Source: Pseudochrobactrum kiredjianiae (GTDB lineage Bacteria; Pseudomonadota; Alphaproteobacteria; Rhizobiales; Rhizobiaceae). Taken from it: a stretch of DNA of 64,000 nucleotides. Positions 26,783 through 36,681 of this stretch are shown piece after piece (within the stretch, counting starts at the first letter, position 1; each line of letters begins with the position of its first letter). The DNA lies in contig NZ_JAUCBM010000006.1 of NCBI RefSeq assembly GCF_030362795.1, forward strand, positions 124,001-188,000, in the 5' to 3' direction. The notes beneath the pieces are model-generated. The model did no database searches. It had not been told where the DNA came from and worked only from the letters and a program-made list of their open reading frames with translations. The position numbers and the translations under genes are program-made.

Positions 26783-28837
26783 ATGCATGAAACTGGTAAT
26801 GCTTATAAATATCATTCAGGATACCCGAACGATCACATGAGATTTCAGCGCGCAGTAAAAAATCCGCAAGACAGCAACAAAGGCCGGTCAGGCTTTCGCA
26901 TAGCTGTGCGTGACTATACGCTGATTATCCCCCTGCTCGCGATCCTGCTGATTGTGACCCTGATCGTCGCCCTGATCTGGATGACCTCGCGCGACAACCA
27001 GTCTGAAACTGAAAAGAAACTGACAACCGACGCTTTATGGGTTGAGCAATATCTGCGCTTTCAATTGCAGACTTTTGAAACCGAATTGCGTGATCTCGGC
27101 GTCGATATTGAACGTGATGCACAGCAAACGGATAATTTGCGCACCAAAGCTCAGCATCTGATTGCGATCCACCCCGAGCTGATTGATATCAGCTGGTTTG
27201 CACCCGACGGCAATCTGCTGGAAAGCGCACCGCCCGGACTTAATGTTATTGCCGATTATAAACCGGCATTGGCGGAGCACAGCCGGTTGTTCGGTAAGCC
27301 GGTTTACTCCCCGCCGCGCCATACCAGCGAAGGCTGGGTCGTTGATATGGTGGCACCGGTCTATACGAATAACCGCTCTGCCGGCACGCTCTGGATCATC
27401 ATCTCGCTGGACAGATTACTGTCGCGCAATGTGCCGTGGTGGGTTGCCGGAAAATATCAGGTATCGCTCACGGATTCCGGCGGCGATCCGCTGATTTCCA
27501 AATCGAGCATTATGCCGACCAATGATCAGGCACGGCATACGATCTCATTCGACCCGCCGCTTAACGGCACTTATATCACCGTTACCCCTTATCAGAGCCA
27601 GCCGGCCATCGGCCCGATTGTGATCTCTGCGGCGATTATCGGCCTGACCATTCTGGTGATTATCAATCTCTGGATGGCCTATCGCCAGAATCGGCGCAGA
27701 GCCGCTGCCGAACATGCTCTGCGCACCGAATATGCCTTCCGGCAGGCGATGGAAAACTCCCTGACCATCGGTATGCGTGCCCGCGACCGCGACGGCCGGA
27801 TCATCTATGTGAATCCTGAATTCTGCCGCATGGTCGGTTACGACGAAAAACAGCTGATCGGCATGATGCCGCCACATCCTTACTGGGCACCGGAAATTAT
27901 GTCCGAAGGAATTCAGCGCCAGAATGATATGCGCAGCACCGGTATTGCTCCTCATGAGTTCGAGACACGTTTTATCCGCCCCGATGGTAAGCTGATTGAT
28001 ATTCAGGTCTATGAAGCACCGCTGATTGATGCAGATGGTATCCATATCGGTTGGATGGGGTCACTCGTTGATGTGACAGAGCGGAAAAGACTGGACGAAG
28101 CCCGCCAGACCGAGGCGGAAAAACTTCAGCATAATGCCCGCCTGATTACCATGGGTGAAATGGCTTCTACACTGGCACACGAGTTGAACCAGCCGCTGGC
28201 GGCAATTACCAGCTATGCCACCGGCAGTCTCAACTTGCTGAAATCAGGTGCAATACAACCGGACGATCTGACCAGCGCCCTGCAGAAACTCTCCGATCAG
28301 GCACAGCGTGCCGGCACGATTGTTCACCGTGTCCATGATTTTGTGCGTAAGCGGTCTGTGACACAGGAACACCATGATCTGCGCAAAATCCTGCAGGATG
28401 CCACCAGCTTTATCAGCACGGATATGACCAGAGGCGGCGGACGCATTGATATGAAACTGCCGGATGCACCGGTGCCGGTGCGTGCCGATGCCGTGCTAAT
28501 CCAGCAGGTTTTGCTCAATCTGATGCGCAATGCCCGAGAGGCGGCGGTCGGCTTGCCCCGTAACCGGCAGGTCTTGCATATTGTGCTTGAAGCCAGCCAC
28601 AGTGAAGCCGTTGTCATCATCACTGATCACGGTCATGGTATTCCTGAAGGCATGGAGAATGAGATTTTCACGCCTTTCATTTCCTCAAAATCCGAAGGGA
28701 TGGGCATGGGATTACCGATCTGCCGCTCCATCCTCGAATCCCATAAAGGCCGACTCTGGCTGCTGGCAACACCGAATAAACAAGGCGCCAGTTTCTGCCT
28801 CTCGCTGCCGCTGACCTCCCAGGAAACACGATCATGA
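26783..28837 (+). CDS. DctB/DctS-like sensor histidine kinase with PAS domain
   Basis: A 684-residue inner-membrane kinase. Membrane helices at about 45-67 and 277-299 enclose a ~210-residue periplasmic sensor, as in DctB/DctS dicarboxylate sensors. A PAS domain follows (about 315-432; RDRDGRIIYVNPEFCRMVGY), then the HisKA helix with His466 in STLAHELNQPLAAI, and an HATPase domain with the N box LLNLMRNAREAA, G1 DHGHGIP and G2 SEGMGMGLPI. The start ATG 26783 is only eight bases from the second dyad, so the transcript may be almost leaderless; ATG 26837 is an alternative start. It overlaps the response regulator gene by four bases. Confidence 0.9.
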   Translation: MHETGNAYKYHSGYPNDHMRFQRAVKNPQDSNKGRSGFRIAVRDYTLIIPLLAILLIVTLIVALIWMTSRDNQSETEKKLTTDALWVEQYLRFQLQTFETELRDLGVDIERDAQQTDNLRTKAQHLIAIHPELIDISWFAPDGNLLESAPPGLNVIADYKPALAEHSRLFGKPVYSPPRHTSEGWVVDMVAPVYTNNRSAGTLWIIISLDRLLSRNVPWWVAGKYQVSLTDSGGDPLISKSSIMPTNDQARHTISFDPPLNGTYITVTPYQSQPAIGPIVISAAIIGLTILVIINLWMAYRQNRRRAAAEHALRTEYAFRQAMENSLTIGMRARDRDGRIIYVNPEFCRMVGYDEKQLIGMMPPHPYWAPEIMSEGIQRQNDMRSTGIAPHEFETRFIRPDGKLIDIQVYEAPLIDADGIHIGWMGSLVDVTERKRLDEARQTEAEKLQHNARLITMGEMASTLAHELNQPLAAITSYATGSLNLLKSGAIQPDDLTSALQKLSDQAQRAGTIVHRVHDFVRKRSVTQEHHDLRKILQDATSFISTDMTRGGGRIDMKLPDAPVPVRADAVLIQQVLLNLMRNAREAAVGLPRNRQVLHIVLEASHSEAVVIITDHGHGIPEGMENEIFTPFISSKSEGMGMGLPICRSILESHKGRLWLLATPNKQGASFCLSLPLTSQETRS

Positions 28838-29433
28838 CCGTTCACATTGTTGATGATGATGAGGCAATCCGCGACAGCCTGTCATGGCTGTTTCGCTCGC
28901 GTGGCGTGGGCGTTGTCACATGGCCGTCCGGTGAGGCTTTTCTGAAAGACTGGACGCCGGATTTGCAAAGCTGCATCCTCTTGGATATGCGGATGGAAGG
29001 CATGTCCGGCCTTGAAGTTTTTGACAAGTTAATCAGCCTGCAAGCCCGCCAGCCGGTGATTTTTCTGACCGGTCACGGAGACATTCCACTGGCTGTAGAG
29101 TGTCTCAAACAAGGCGCTGCGGATTTTCTCGAAAAACCGTTCAACGATAATAATCTGGTCGATCGTGTCTTGGATGCCCTGCATAAAGCTAAAGAACGCG
29201 CTGCCTCCGACCGCCATCGCGACGAATTACGACGTAAACGCGCACAGCTCTCCCCGCGTGAGAATGAAGTATTGTCAATGATCTTAGAAGGTCTGCTCAA
29301 CAAACAGATTGCCGACAGACTGGAGATTACAGTGCGCACAGTTGAAGTGCATCGCGCCCATATTATGGAAAAAATGGATGCCCGTAATGCCGTTGAACTG
29401 GCACGCCTGATCAGCTTCACAGAACAGAATTAG
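28834..29433 (+). CDS. FixJ/DctR-family response regulator
   Basis: A 199-residue two-component regulator. The receiver has acidic pocket residues DDDE (7-10), phospho-acceptor Asp51 (ILLDMRMEG), Thr79 and Lys101 (LEKPF). A LuxR/NarL-type helix-turn-helix covers about 136-195 (LSPRENEVLSMI ... IADRLEITVRTVEVHRAHIMEKM). It pairs with the upstream kinase (ATGA overlap) and most likely activates the divergent TRAP operon in response to dicarboxylates. The TAG stop forms the first bases of a repeat. Confidence 0.92.
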   Translation: MTVHIVDDDEAIRDSLSWLFRSRGVGVVTWPSGEAFLKDWTPDLQSCILLDMRMEGMSGLEVFDKLISLQARQPVIFLTGHGDIPLAVECLKQGAADFLEKPFNDNNLVDRVLDALHKAKERAASDRHRDELRRKRAQLSPRENEVLSMILEGLLNKQIADRLEITVRTVEVHRAHIMEKMDARNAVELARLISFTEQN

Positions 29434-29560
29434 AGCGGCAGAGTTTAGAGCGCATCCCGAAAAGTGTGAAACGGTTTTCGGACAAGATGCGCGTCAAATC
29501 AGAGTGTTAGAGCGCCGATCTGATTCAATCAGATCGAAACGCGCTCTAAATACTCTGCCG
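29431..29560. repeat. Nested palindromic repeat containing module C
   Basis: Outer arms CGGCAGAGTTTA (from 29437) and TAAATACTCTGCCG (to 29560) enclose module C (AGAGCGCATCCCGAAAAGTG ... CGGACAAGATGCGCG, 29448-29493) and a dyad AGAGCGCCGATCTGATT ... CAGATCGAAACGCGCTCT (29510-29547). It fills nearly all of the gap between the response regulator and pyc and may also act as a terminator for both. Confidence 0.85.
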
Positions 29561-29569
29561 ATCTGAAAT

Positions 29570-32500
29570 CTATGCGTAGATAATCAGCAGGTCTTTCGCA
29601 TCGATCTGATCACCGGCACGCACCAGCACCTCTGCCAGCACACCATCGCGCTCGGCATGGATTGCTGTCTCCATCTTCATTGCCTCAATGGAGAGCAGCA
29701 CATCACCAGCCTTTACGCTCTGCCCGCTGACAACCGCAACAGTTGAAACAATGCCAGGCATCGGCGCGCCGATATGTGCTTCATTGTTCAGTTCTGCTTT
29801 ACGCTTAGCCCCTTTACCGGTACCGCGTGTGCGATCCGGCACTTTGATACGGCGTGGCTGACCATTCAACTCAAAGAACACGGTTACCATGCCCTGATCA
29901 TCAACATCGCCCAAAGCCTGATTGCGGATAACCAACGTCTTACCGCGCTCAATCTCGACAAAGACCTCCTGCTCCTGTGCCAATCCGTAGAAATAAACTG
30001 GCGTCGGCAGTACACTTGTCGGGCCATAAAGGGTCTGTGCACCGGCAAAATCAGTGAAGACTTTCGGATACATCAGATAGGACGCAAATTCCTGATCGCT
30101 GACTTTGCGCTCTAATTTTTCCTCAAGTTGTTTGCGCTCGCTTTCAAGATCAGCCGGTTGCAACAACGCACCCGGACGGGTTGTGAACGGCTTTTCGCCT
30201 TTCAGCACTTTGGTCTGTAAATCTTTCGGCCAGCCTGCCGGTGGCTGGCCAAGATCACCGCGCATCATTGAAACAACAGAATCGGGAAAGGCAATATCCT
30301 TGGCCGGATTGGTCACATCGGCAGTCGTTAAATCCTGACTGACCATCATCAGCGCCATATCACCCACCACTTTGGAAGACGGCGTGACTTTGACAATATC
30401 GCCGAACATCAGGTTCACATCCGCATAGGCTTGTGCCACCTCATGCCAGCGGCTTTCCAGCCCCAGTGAACGCGCCTGTTCTTTCAGATTGGTGAACTGT
30501 CCGCCCGGCATTTCATGCAGGTAGACTTCCGAGGCAGGGCCTTTCAGGTCGCTTTCAAAGGCGGCATATTGATTGCGTGCCGCTTCCCAATAGAAGGAAA
30601 TTCGGCGGATCGAAGCCGGATCAAGCTGCGGATCGCGCTCGCTGCCAGCTAAAGCTTCCACAATCGAGCCGAGGCATGGCTGCGAGGTATTACCGGACAA
30701 AGCATCCATTGCCGCATCCACCGCGTCCACGCCGCTCTCCACTGCCGCCAGCACCGTTGCCGCCGCAATACCGGATGTATCATGGGTATGGAAATGGATC
30801 GGCAGATCGGTTTCCTGCCGCAAAGCCGTAAACAATGTGCGGGCAGCCTGCGGCTTCAACAGCCCTGCCATATCTTTAATGGCAATAATGTGCGCACCGG
30901 CTTTTTCCACCTCTTTAGCCAGTTTCAGATAATAATTCAGATCATATTGCGGGCGCGCCGCATTCATCAGATCACCGGTATAGCAAATCGCCGCCTCGCA
31001 GAGTTTGCCCTCGCTCAGCACCGCATCCATCGACACGCGCATATTCTCAACCCAGTTGAGACTGTCAAACACGCGGAACAGATCAATGCCGCCACGTGCA
31101 GCTTCACGCACAAATTGCGTTACCACATTATCGGGATAGCTCTTATAACCCACGCCATTGGCACCGCGCAGCAGCATCTGCAACAGCAGGTTCGGCGCAC
31201 CGTCACGCACCTTGCTCAGCCGCTCCCATGGATCTTCAGTGAGAAAGCGCATCGCCACATCAAAGGTCGCACCGCCCCAACACTCCAGAGAAAACAGGTT
31301 CGGCAGCAAACGGGCATAGGTTTCGGCAATTTGCGCAATGTCATAGGTACGCATACGCGTGGCGAGCAAAGACTGATGCCCGTCCCGCATCGTCGTATCT
31401 GTTACCAGTACCCGCTTTTGCTCACGCATCCATTGCGCAAATTTCTGCGGCCCCAGCTCTGCCAGTTTCTGACGTGTGCCGCTCTGAATTTCTCCGTCCG
31501 GTACATAAGGCACTTTCGGTGCCGCCGCATTAGCTGCAGGCATTGCACGCCCTTTGGTTTCCGGATGACCATTAACGGTCACATCAGCAATATAGGTCAG
31601 AAGCTTGGTCGCACGATCCTGCCGTTTCACATGCTCAAACAGTTCCGGCGTCGTATCAATAAAGCGAGTCGTATAGTCATTGCTGCGAAATTTCGGATGC
31701 GTGATGATCGCTTCCAGAAAGGTCAGATTGGTCGATACACCGCGAATACGGAATTCGCGCAGTGCGCGATGCATACGCAGTATTACCTCTTCCGGCGTCG
31801 ATGCCCATGCCGTTACCTTCTCCAGCAACGGATCATAATAGCGAGTGATGAAAGCGCCGGAATAGGCTGTGCCGCCATCCAACCGGATGCCGAAGCCGGT
31901 TGCCCCGCGATAGGCGGTAATCCGTCCGTAATCCGGAATGAAGTTCTGCTCCGGATCCTCCGTGGTGATACGGCATTGCAAAGCATGACCACGCAGCACA
32001 ATCTTGCTCTGCTCCGGCACACCGGATTCCGGCGTGCCGATTGCAGCACCTTCCAGAATGCGAATTTGTGCTTTGACAATATCAATACCGGTGACCTCTT
32101 CTGTCACCGTATGCTCCACCTGAATGCGCGGATTAACCTCAATGAAATAGAACTTGCCCGTAGTGACATCCATCAGGAATTCTACAGTTCCTGCACCGAT
32201 ATAATGGGTGGCATTCGCGATTTTCAGCGCATGATCGGCCAATTCCTGACGCTGTGTATCATTGAGATAAGGTGCCGGTGCGCGCTCAACCACTTTCTGG
32301 TTACGTCGCTGCACAGAGCAATCGCGCTCAAACAGATGCACTGCATTGCCATGGGTATCGCCGAGAATCTGCGCTTCCACATGGCGTGCTTTTTCGACGA
32401 GTTTTTCCAGATAAACTTCATCTTTGCCGAAAGCGGCTTTGGCCTCACGCTTGGCCTCAATCACCTCACGCGCCAGATCTTTCGCCTCGCGAATAGCACG

Positions 32501-33028
32501 CATACCGCGCCCGCCACCGCCCCAAGAGGCCTTGAGCATCAACGGATAGCCGATACCGTCCGCAATTCTGCGAATTTCATCCATATCCTCCGGCAGCGGA
32601 TCGCTGGCAGGCACCACCGGCACACCAACTTGCATAGCGAGATTGCGTGCCGCCACTTTATTGCCGAGGCGGCGCATTGTATCGCCTTTCGGACCGATAA
32701 AGATGATGCCATTCTCGGCACAGGCATCGGCAAATTCGGGGCTTTCTGAAAGCAAACCATAGCCCGGATGAATGGCATCAGCACCGGACAGTTTGGCGAC
32801 GCGGATCACTTCCTCAATTGAGAGATAGCTTTCAATTGGCCCCAGATCACGCTGTAAATGGGGGCCGCGCCCGACCTGATAACTCTCATCCGCCTTAAAA
32901 CGATGTAATGCGAGTTTATCTTCCTCTGCCCAGATCGCCACGGTTTTCATGCCAAGCTCATTTGCAGCGCGGAAGACGCGGATAGCAATTTCAGAGCGGT
33001 TCGCGACAAGAATTTTATGGATAGGCAA
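29570..33028 (-). CDS. pyc: Pyruvate carboxylase
   Basis: A 1152-residue single-chain biotin enzyme that makes oxaloacetate from pyruvate, bicarbonate and ATP. Biotin carboxylase comes first (start HKILVANRSEIAIRVFRAA; ATP-grasp loop KASWGGGGRGMR near 166-177), then the carboxyltransferase TIM barrel (TTMRDGHQSLLATRMRT near 548, with HFHTHDTSG), and the biotin carrier domain at the C-terminus with the biotinyl Lys in EAMKMET about 40 residues from the end. The gene starts with TTG at 33028, preceded by AGGGAG. It fills TCA intermediates; its neighbour imports dicarboxylates, an alternative anaplerotic route. Confidence 0.96.
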   Translation of the reverse strand: MPIHKILVANRSEIAIRVFRAANELGMKTVAIWAEEDKLALHRFKADESYQVGRGPHLQRDLGPIESYLSIEEVIRVAKLSGADAIHPGYGLLSESPEFADACAENGIIFIGPKGDTMRRLGNKVAARNLAMQVGVPVVPASDPLPEDMDEIRRIADGIGYPLMLKASWGGGGRGMRAIREAKDLAREVIEAKREAKAAFGKDEVYLEKLVEKARHVEAQILGDTHGNAVHLFERDCSVQRRNQKVVERAPAPYLNDTQRQELADHALKIANATHYIGAGTVEFLMDVTTGKFYFIEVNPRIQVEHTVTEEVTGIDIVKAQIRILEGAAIGTPESGVPEQSKIVLRGHALQCRITTEDPEQNFIPDYGRITAYRGATGFGIRLDGGTAYSGAFITRYYDPLLEKVTAWASTPEEVILRMHRALREFRIRGVSTNLTFLEAIITHPKFRSNDYTTRFIDTTPELFEHVKRQDRATKLLTYIADVTVNGHPETKGRAMPAANAAAPKVPYVPDGEIQSGTRQKLAELGPQKFAQWMREQKRVLVTDTTMRDGHQSLLATRMRTYDIAQIAETYARLLPNLFSLECWGGATFDVAMRFLTEDPWERLSKVRDGAPNLLLQMLLRGANGVGYKSYPDNVVTQFVREAARGGIDLFRVFDSLNWVENMRVSMDAVLSEGKLCEAAICYTGDLMNAARPQYDLNYYLKLAKEVEKAGAHIIAIKDMAGLLKPQAARTLFTALRQETDLPIHFHTHDTSGIAAATVLAAVESGVDAVDAAMDALSGNTSQPCLGSIVEALAGSERDPQLDPASIRRISFYWEAARNQYAAFESDLKGPASEVYLHEMPGGQFTNLKEQARSLGLESRWHEVAQAYADVNLMFGDIVKVTPSSKVVGDMALMMVSQDLTTADVTNPAKDIAFPDSVVSMMRGDLGQPPAGWPKDLQTKVLKGEKPFTTRPGALLQPADLESERKQLEEKLERKVSDQEFASYLMYPKVFTDFAGAQTLYGPTSVLPTPVYFYGLAQEQEVFVEIERGKTLVIRNQALGDVDDQGMVTVFFELNGQPRRIKVPDRTRGTGKGAKRKAELNNEAHIGAPMPGIVSTVAVVSGQSVKAGDVLLSIEAMKMETAIHAERDGVLAEVLVRAGDQIDAKDLLIIYA

Positions 33029-33254
33029 AGCAGATCTCCCTCACTGCAAAACACCAGAGCGCCATGTGCGGAATCGCATTCATTGCCTCGCTCTGAATTC
33101 TTTTAATTGCGTATGTTCACAGACGCATAATACGCCCGTTTAACTGCGACATGCTTAGATGAACCACCACTCATCGTTCCCGTGAAGAGCAGTGGAAGAT
33201 CGCTGCATACTGAAAGTTTTTTTTGTGAAAGAACAGTGAAAATGCGACGGAAAA
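33029..33254. other. Upstream region of pyc
   Basis: No gene. It holds the pyc promoter; no clear operator or riboswitch was recognised. Confidence 0.4.
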
Positions 33255-33290
33255 TAACAATGCCCGACATAAGTGCCGGGCATTGTTACA
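33255..33290 (-). terminator. Terminator of the first liv binding-protein gene
   Basis: A 12-bp stem (33255-33266 with 33277-33288), followed on the minus strand by TTATTTT, about 85 bases past the stop at 33372. Confidence 0.85.
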
Positions 33291-33371
33291 AACATTATTC
33301 CAAAGTATCAGAGCCATTTCTGCGAAAGAGAATATTTTTCTAAATTCATAGAAATACTCTGACTTCAGGAA

Positions 33372-34490
33372 TTATTTTTTCTGGAAGTAGTTATACTTAC
33401 CATCGTCGCCTTTGCGCCATTCGAACATGACATAAGGGGAAAGATTCGGATCGCCCTTTTCATCATAGGAGAGATCGCCGAGGGCTGTCTTGAACGGACC
33501 CTTTTCCTTCATGGCTGTTGCAACGGTCATCGGATCATTGCTACCGGCAGCATTCGCGGCGGCAGCAAGCGACTGAACGGCTGCATAGGTATAGAAAGTA
33601 TAGGCTTCCGGTTCAAAACCTTTGTCACGGAACTGCTTAATCAGTTCAGCATTCGCCGGATCTTCACGCGGATCAGGACCGAAAGTGTTGAGCACACCGG
33701 CAACCGCATCACCGGCAATCGAAGCCAGTTCATTGGACACAATACCATCGCCGGAAATGAACTGTGCTTTCAGTCCCTGATCACCCATCTGACGGATAAT
33801 CAGACCGGCTTCCGGATGCAGGCCGCCCCAGTAAATAACGGTAATACCATCGCGTTTGAGCTTGGCGATCAGCGCGGAATAATCCTTTTCGCCGACATTT
33901 ACGCCCTCATAGGCGGTTTCTTTCAAGCCAAGATCATTCATTGCTTTTTTGGTGCCGTCGGCAAGACCCTGACCATAAGGTGTCTTGTCATGCACAATCG
34001 CAATTTTTCCGTCTTTAAAGTTTTCGACGATATATTTCGCAGCAGCGATACCCTGATTATCATCGCGGCGGCAGGTGCGGAATGTATTCCACAGGCCACG
34101 ATCCGTATAAACCGGATTGGTTGTACCAGGCGCGATCGCCAGAATACCATTTTCTGCATAAACTTCAGAGGCAGGAATACTCACGCCCGAATTGAAGTGG
34201 CCGATAACAAACTGCACGCCATCCGCAGCAAACTTGTTGGCAACCGACATGCCCTGTTTTGGATCCGAAACGTCATCACCATAAACCAGCACGATCTTTT
34301 CGCCGTTCAGACCACCTGCAGCATTCACAGCTTCCACGGCTGCTTCCGCACCGTTTTTAATCTGTGCGCCATAAGCAGCACTGCCACCTGTTAAAGGTGC
34401 ACCAACGCCAACCAGAATGTCTGCCCATGACGAACCGCTAAAGGCAAGCATTGCTGAAAGTGCAACACCACAGAACAGAGACTTTTTCAT
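33372..34490 (-). CDS. Branched-chain amino-acid ABC transporter binding protein (copy 1)
   Basis: A 372-residue periplasmic binding protein of the LivJ/LivK type, starting at ATG 34490 after a GGGAGTAGGAA run. The signal peptide [20 protein letters not shown] is cut near SWA. Mature features: [36 protein letters not shown], and [15 protein letters not shown], which lines the amino-acid site in this family. It is about 70 percent identical by eye to the next gene (34728-35840), so the pair arose by duplication. The two probably share the LivHMGF membrane complex with different specificity. Confidence 0.9.
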   Translation of the reverse strand: MKKSLFCGVALSAMLAFSGSSWADILVGVGAPLTGGSAAYGAQIKNGAEAAVEAVNAAGGLNGEKIVLVYGDDVSDPKQGMSVANKFAADGVQFVIGHFNSGVSIPASEVYAENGILAIAPGTTNPVYTDRGLWNTFRTCRRDDNQGIAAAKYIVENFKDGKIAIVHDKTPYGQGLADGTKKAMNDLGLKETAYEGVNVGEKDYSALIAKLKRDGITVIYWGGLHPEAGLIIRQMGDQGLKAQFISGDGIVSNELASIAGDAVAGVLNTFGPDPREDPANAELIKQFRDKGFEPEAYTFYTYAAVQSLAAAANAAGSNDPMTVATAMKEKGPFKTALGDLSYDEKGDPNLSPYVMFEWRKGDDGKYNYFQKK

Positions 34491-34684
34491 ATTTCCTACT
34501 CCCATGAATATGACCGGACACGACAGTTTTTGTGTCCGGTATTTTTCCCGTCGGAATCAGCTTCCGGCAGAATTTTTTTGAACAATTCCGGCTTAAGCCA
34601 TGAGCCTAAGCTTCGATATTGCTCGTAGCCTTACAGCTGTCTCATGCGAACAGGCCGCTCTGTCAGCGCCACCATTTCGCTAAA

Positions 34685-34714
34685 ATGAGACCGGACTAAT
34701 CCGGTCTCATCGCT
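34685..34714 (-). terminator. Terminator of the second liv binding-protein gene
   Basis: An 11-bp stem (34685-34695 with 34700-34710), four-base loop, followed on the minus strand by TTTTA. The gap 34491-34684 beyond it should hold the promoter of copy 1. Confidence 0.9.
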
Positions 34715-34727
34715 GTTTTGAGCCGGC

Positions 34728-35840
34728 TTATTGCTGAATGTAAGTGAACTTACCGTCAGCGCCTTTTTCCCATTTATACATGACGTAACCCGGCAGTTTC
34801 GGATCACCTTTTTCATCATAGGAAAGATCACCGAGAACGGTTTTAAAGGTTCCCTTTTTCAGTTCCTTAGCGATGGTTTCAGGATCGTTGCTGCCAGCGG
34901 CTTTGGCAGCCCCTGCGAGCGACTGCATAGCTGCGTAAGAATAAAGCGTATAAGCTTCAGGCTCGAAACCGGCATCGCGGAATTTCTTCACCAAATCCGC
35001 ATTGGCCGGATTGTTGCGCGGATCAGGGCCAAAGGTATTCAGCGTGCCTTCCACTGCATTACCGGCAATCGAAGCCAGTTCATTGGAGACGATACCGTCA
35101 CCGGAAATGAACTGTGCTTTCAAACCCTGATCGCCGAGCTGACGGATAATCAGGCCAGCTTCCGCATGCATACCGCCCCAATAAATGACGCTGACACCTT
35201 CCTGCTTCAGCTTGGCAATCAATGCGGAGAAATCTTTTTCACCGACATTCACGCCTTCATACAGGGTTTCTTTCATCCCCGCAGCATTGAGTGCTTTTTT
35301 GGTTTCATCAGCCAGCCCCTGACCGTATGGGGTTTTGTCATGAATAACCGCGATTTTTGCGTCTTTGAATTTTTCCGCAATATATTTACCGGCAACGGTA
35401 CCCTGCTGGTCATCACGGCCACAGGTACGGAATGTGTTCCACATGCCGCGATCCGTATAAACCGGATTGGTCGCACCTGGTGATATTTCCAGAATACCGT
35501 TTTCCAGATAGACTTCAGAAGCCGGAATGGTCACACCGGAGTTGAAGTGACCAATGACAAATTTCACGCCGTCTGCCGCAAATTTATTGGCGACCGAAAT
35601 ACCTTGTTTCGGATCAGACACATCGTCACCGAGAGTAAAGGTAATCTTTTCGCCGTTCAGGCCACCTTCGGCATTAATAACCTCTGCCGCAGCTTCAGCA
35701 CCTTTTTGGATTTGAAGACCGTAAACGGCATTCGGGCCGGTTAACGGTGCCCCGATACCAACAACGATATCCGCAAAAGCCGAGCCGCTGAAAGCGACAA
35801 GAGACGATAATGCAACGCTGTATAATAAAGCTTTTTTCAT
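34728..35840 (-). CDS. Branched-chain amino-acid ABC transporter binding protein (copy 2)
   Basis: A 370-residue paralogue of the previous gene, start ATG 35840 after GGGAG. Signal peptide [20 protein letters not shown], cleaved near AFA. It has the same blocks ([52 protein letters not shown]). Each copy has its own terminator and probably its own promoter, so the two can be expressed separately. Differences near the ligand site are few; specificity cannot be read from sequence alone. Confidence 0.9.
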   Translation of the reverse strand: MKKALLYSVALSSLVAFSGSAFADIVVGIGAPLTGPNAVYGLQIQKGAEAAAEVINAEGGLNGEKITFTLGDDVSDPKQGISVANKFAADGVKFVIGHFNSGVTIPASEVYLENGILEISPGATNPVYTDRGMWNTFRTCGRDDQQGTVAGKYIAEKFKDAKIAVIHDKTPYGQGLADETKKALNAAGMKETLYEGVNVGEKDFSALIAKLKQEGVSVIYWGGMHAEAGLIIRQLGDQGLKAQFISGDGIVSNELASIAGNAVEGTLNTFGPDPRNNPANADLVKKFRDAGFEPEAYTLYSYAAMQSLAGAAKAAGSNDPETIAKELKKGTFKTVLGDLSYDEKGDPKLPGYVMYKWEKGADGKFTYIQQ

Positions 35841-36142
35841 AAAAACTACTCCCATTCCAATGATTTTTTTCAGAAACTGTCTGCGAAAGAGCAGCTTCCT
35901 TTATTTATTAAATCCGGAAAATCCGCGTTCATGCCAAAGGCAATTCCGATGATCCGCCGTTCATTTTTTATGCAATCATTCAGCAGAAACCGGTTTCCCG
36001 GGCAGTCTGTGCCGGAGGCAATCTCCGGCAGGTATCACAATCCCCGCTTTGTTCCCGTGAAGCGGACATTGTAATTTCATGAGCGTTCCAGAATTTAAAA
36101 TACGGATCGGGAACGCCGTTATCAAAGTTCTAAAAGTCTGTT
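35841..36142. other. Intergenic region between copy 2 and the DUF6867-type gene
   Basis: No gene. A possible hairpin with arms GCGTTCC and GGGAACGC (about 36082-36117) may end the upstream liv operon; the rest should contain the promoter of binding-protein copy 2. Confidence 0.5.
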
Positions 36143-36487
36143 TTATTTAGACTTATAGGAGAAAGGTGACGTTTGCTCGTAGAGCCAGCTATATTGGCGA
36201 ACCATCTTCTTGACCTTGGTAAACCGATAACCAAGCGTACCGATAACAGCCAACACAACCAGATCGACCAGATAATAGTGCAATGACAGAAGCGTGCCTT
36301 CAAACATCGCATAATGGATGAAGCGAACCATTGCCGTTAAAGGTAGAAGATAAAGCAGAAACATAGCGTAAGGACGCCATGTCTGAGCGCAGGCGCGTCC
36401 TGTCATCCATGCTGCCCAGCCACCCAGAATACAGGTGATCAGCAAAAACAGCCAGAATGACGGCTCTTCATAGAGAATGCCTTGCAT
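36143..36487 (-). CDS. DUF6867-type membrane protein in liv operon
   Basis: A 114-residue inner-membrane protein with three likely helices (FWLFLLITCILGGWAAWMTG, PYAMFLLYLLPLTAMVRF, YYLVDLVVLAVIGTLGY) and a basic tail. ATG 36487 (MQGILYEEPSF) has GGGAG upstream and starts just before the first helix; the frame to 36565 is longer but less likely. Similar proteins are found beside livF in Rhizobiales (the group I know as DUF6867). It is last in the livHMGF run. Function unknown; it may assist the transporter. Confidence 0.75.
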   Translation of the reverse strand: MQGILYEEPSFWLFLLITCILGGWAAWMTGRACAQTWRPYAMFLLYLLPLTAMVRFIHYAMFEGTLLSLHYYLVDLVVLAVIGTLGYRFTKVKKMVRQYSWLYEQTSPFSYKSK

Positions 36488-36681
36488 AATAAGTCTCCCG
36501 AATTCACCGGATATCAGTGTGATAATTCCGGTCAGTACAGTTTCAGAAGAAAGACAGCACCACAACGGCCATTATATCTGCCGGATTGATGTCTGTTGTC
36601 GCCTCCGCTCTTCTGAAACCGCGTTAAACTGCATAAGAAACCGCAATGAGTGCGATCAGGCATCGGCCTGATCTCCTCCCA

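Noticed and set aside
30782-32749. A 655-codon open frame on the plus strand opposite pyruvate carboxylase
   Set aside because: It lies wholly antisense to a clear pyc gene, has composition typical of the shadow of a coding strand, and shows no recognisable domain.
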